The notes beneath the pieces were generated by a model. The model had not been told where the DNA came from. It worked only from the letters and a program-made list of their open reading frames with translations, and made no database searches. The translations under genes and the position numbers were made by a program. From contig JAZKJV010000148.1 in assembly GCA_037367405.1 (NCBI GenBank), forward strand, positions 1,240,001 to 1,304,000: a stretch of DNA of 64,000 bases, given 5' to 3'. The stretch comes from Ottelia alismoides (lineage: Eukaryota; Streptophyta; Magnoliopsida; Alismatales; Hydrocharitaceae). Below, in pieces: positions 60,991-64,000 of this stretch (the stretch's first letter is position 1; each line of letters begins with the position of its first letter).

Positions 60991-63601
60991 TGAAGGAAAT
61001 GGTGAGATCCTTAAGCGCATCACGGAAGCCGTGAGGATCGCATCGTATGAGATCAGGAGCGACTAGTCGCACTAGTTGCTCGATGCAGCGGAAATTAAAA
61101 AATATTCAAGTGATGAAACCACATGGTCCAAGAATGCTTCTCGGATCGTTTCGTCTAAACCACAAACAAGTAATAGGATTACCTCTTGAAGCATGGTTGC
61201 GATCGAGTCTTTAAACAAAGAGACCTCCTGTCTCAAGTCCGATCCGACGGAGGAGACGCTTGCGAGCGTGTTGATGAAAAACGTGCTCCTCGCAATCCAT
61301 GTTGATGATCCAAGCGGTGGATCTCCCAATCTCGATACACGACATCCGACGTCTTCCTCATGAGCGAGGCGCATCGAAGGAGACGGAGATCCACGAGCAA
61401 TCCATCCGGCAGCATAACGACGATACTGCGGCGATGGAGAACCTCTCTAGGGCATCCATGGTGGACGGCACAAGAGAGAGAGAAGAGGACGTGTAGAGAG
61501 AGAGAGAACCTTATGTTCTCATTATGTTATTATAACCAAGAAGAGCAAGGGGGTGCCTCTCCTTTTATAATATTTTGGGATCCATGGATCTCAATCCATG
61601 GGACAACACAAATCCAATTACTTACATTGATTTGTGTTTCTTTTAATGGCCAATATTTTATTGGTAAAAAACCAACAACAATTAATTTAATTTAGATTAA
61701 ATTTATATTGATAAATCGATAAGATTATTCTCAAATTAAATCAAACAAGCATGGAGATTTATGGAATGAAGATTGCCTCCTTTCATAATATGGGATTTGG
61801 TGGCAATCTCATGTAATCTCATGAGATCTCATGAGATTACATTATTTCATGGAAATCTCCAAGATTTACAACAACACTTGTTGTAAATTATTCTACAAAA
61901 ATAATTCATAATTATTTTGTGAATATTGCAATCTTGCCGTTGGAAAATTGTGAATCATATTCACAACCCAAAATAAAATATGAATTACATTTTCAATTAA
62001 TTGCCCAATGTGAATCCAATTCACATCAACATTTAATTAACAAATGCAAATTATAAATAGCTCTCTCTTATATATATTATAAATCACATTTATAATATAT
62101 ATGACTAATATGGACATTGATATCCACATTATTCATATCCATGATAATTAAATCACATTTAATCATCTTGGGTCTCTATTCTCATGTGCACAAATAATAT
62201 GAATCACATTCACATAATTCACATCTTTGATAATTAAATCACATATAATTATCTAAGATAACTCTCCTTATAATATGAATCAAATTCATGTTATTCATGA
62301 TAATTAAATCACATTTAATTATCCATTTTCTCAGTGCTCAGATACTTATATCAACAATGAAATTATCCTGAACTCTTTCAAGGATAATGCGCTTTCTCAA
62401 CAGAAACTTGGAGATAAGAACAGGGCGATTGTATTGTTCCACGTTAGCGACTTGGATATTGAGATCGTACCTCAGATCCAGATCGCGGGTCTCCCATAGA
62501 TGCTCGATTAAATCAAGACCGCAAATCTAATCTTCTCATTGCATTTGAATCACATTTAGATCAATGTCCAACATTTGGACCAAGATCAGATTACTTCTCT
62601 ACTGAGATGAGTCACCAAAATCTAGACCCGTTTCATCACTCCCTAGGAATGGAAGCATCATGTTATACAATCGTTTATGATCACATCACCCTTAGGTATT
62701 CCCAAAACCTGTACATCCTGCATAATGGAAGACTCAGAATAAAACCGAAGTATTAGATCAAATTTACACTGTCTACTTCAGGGTTTTTATCAGTAAGTTT
62801 CTCATTCGATCATGGGAGTTGGTATCGATCATATACTTTCCAAAAGCATATATCATACCTAGGTATTGATCATATACTTTCCAAAAGTATATATCAAACC
62901 TACAAATTCAATTAAGCTTCCAAAGTGAGACAACCGTGTACGGAATTTGATTCTTCCCAATATCTCATGAGTGAGCTCATGTCTTCCGGTTCAGTAACTT
63001 AACATGTATGATCCCTTTGAGAGATCATATTACTCATATTTCCTTACATGCACACTAGCGCGCCGGTGTATAGACCTTGATTAGGTCATCAGCCTATTGG
63101 TCTGCCAAATGTACATACTCAGACATATAGTAACACATATGTCTCTGGTCAGAGAATACGTGCATGTATCATGACAGCATACGATATAGAACTTTGGTTA
63201 TCTCAATCTCGTTAAGTCAACTCTTTTGACCTAACTTATCTAACACCTTCGAATCTCTATTCCTATGCAGATGACTTGCATCAAGGGGCCGGTTAGATAT
63301 CAACCTAAATGAGAAAGGATTACCATATCCTACTCAGGCTGGAGATCATCTCTTAACAATCATTTGACGGTACTTGATGAGTCCTCAATCTAACCCTTTA
63401 GATATTCATCCAAGCACCGGCCTCTATGATTCAATAGTTAAATCAACAGTTGTATGATTATTAAGATGGCCATGGTACATAACCCTAATTGTACTAAGGG
63501 ACTTATTATGCAAATTATTTATTCTTCATTCCTGATCAGGGAATGATATTCACAATAACATTTATGGCATAATGGCTTGCCGTGGGCTTGCATGTCCAAC
63601 A
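60991..63601 (-). mobile_element. Solo LTR (2,611 bp) of the large Copia family
   Basis: On the minus strand it starts TGTTGGACATGCAAGCCCAC and ends CATTTCCTTCA, flanked by a perfect 5-bp duplication aaaat (60986-60990 and 63602-63606). No primer site or interior follows, so the rest was removed by recombination between two LTRs. It aligns throughout with 40707-43324 and 47398-50046, including the palindrome series. It lies upstream of PRMT6 in the same orientation. Confidence 0.93.
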
Positions 63602-63606
63602 AAAAT

Positions 63607-64000
63607 AAACTTAGTTTGAGAAGAAAAAGAAGTTATAGACCAGAATGACCATATCTTGAATTTTTAACTAAGCTAAGTGATTGGTTAACCAGGTATGATG
63701 ATTCAGTCAAAGGAATCTTACAATAATATGCGATTGTCAATAACCACTAAAGAATATATCAAAAATAAAACATAGAAAGAGTTGGCCGGATCTGGGATCC
63801 TAGACATAGTAAATCGATAAGAGAAGTGAGATGATAGAGAACAATTTGCAAGAGACTTCAATTCTTAATACCAAACCCACATTAACCTAGATAAGCATTC
63901 TTGGTTTGTAGACCATCATTCAACAATCAAATTCCCAACTTGTATCAAATCCTAAGAGAGAGTGAGGAGATGAAAAGAGAAGGACATTGAGGTTGTTCTT
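63607..64000. other. Right end, nothing recognised
   Basis: AT-rich sequence to the window edge, with no gene or element ends. Confidence 0.4.

Overview
This is nuclear DNA of a flowering plant. It carries one host gene, on the minus strand, with introns packed with transposable elements (TEs). The first exon is GC-rich, which would suit a monocot, but nothing in the window settles the species.

The host gene is a type I protein arginine methyltransferase of the PRMT6 group. Five consecutive phase-0 coding exons are visible: 60066-59923 (exon 1, with the ATG), 27332-27267, 27163-27095, 26675-26640 and 17593-17528. They encode 127 residues, ending after SAM-binding motif I and the post-I region. 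Intron 1 is 32,590 bp, intron 4 is 9,046 bp, and introns 2 and 3 are 103 and 419 bp. No later exon was found between 17527 and the left edge, so intron 5 exceeds 17.5 kb or the gene is truncated.

Left part, 1-17.5 kb (intron 5 if the gene continues): a degraded minus-strand Copia element (1-2108), the 3' tail of an RTE-type LINE (about 2250-2535), a young complete plus-strand Copia (3841-8924, TSD gatca) with a late break, an old minus-strand Copia (9206-14405), and a LINE ORF1-like remnant (about 15200-16183).

Intron 4 holds a dead hAT transposase gene (about 19174-23202) with two small nested elements (21680-21871 and 22403-22934). It also holds a short deleted LTR element (24366-25533, TSD agtta).

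Intron 1 is about 95% TE. A full-length L1-type LINE (27520-35874) is split by a second LINE from the same family (31211-33850). An old Copia, here called Copia E (36210-58927), was broken by successive insertions: a Mutator-like (MULE) fragment (from 36341), a MULE (38487-40573, TSD tttagtttt) carrying a hAT MITE, a 9.3-kb Copia with 2.6-kb LTRs (40707-50046, TSD tgtcc), a Helitron (52232-54009) carrying a hAT MITE (TSD cttcgact), a PIF/Harbinger MITE (TSD tta) and a non-autonomous LTR element (55180-56737, TSD tagat).

Upstream of the gene, a 2.6-kb solo LTR (60991-63601, TSD aaaat) of the same family as 40707-50046 lies 925 bp before the ATG, in the gene's orientation. I see no RNA gene, CRISPR array or bacterial feature.
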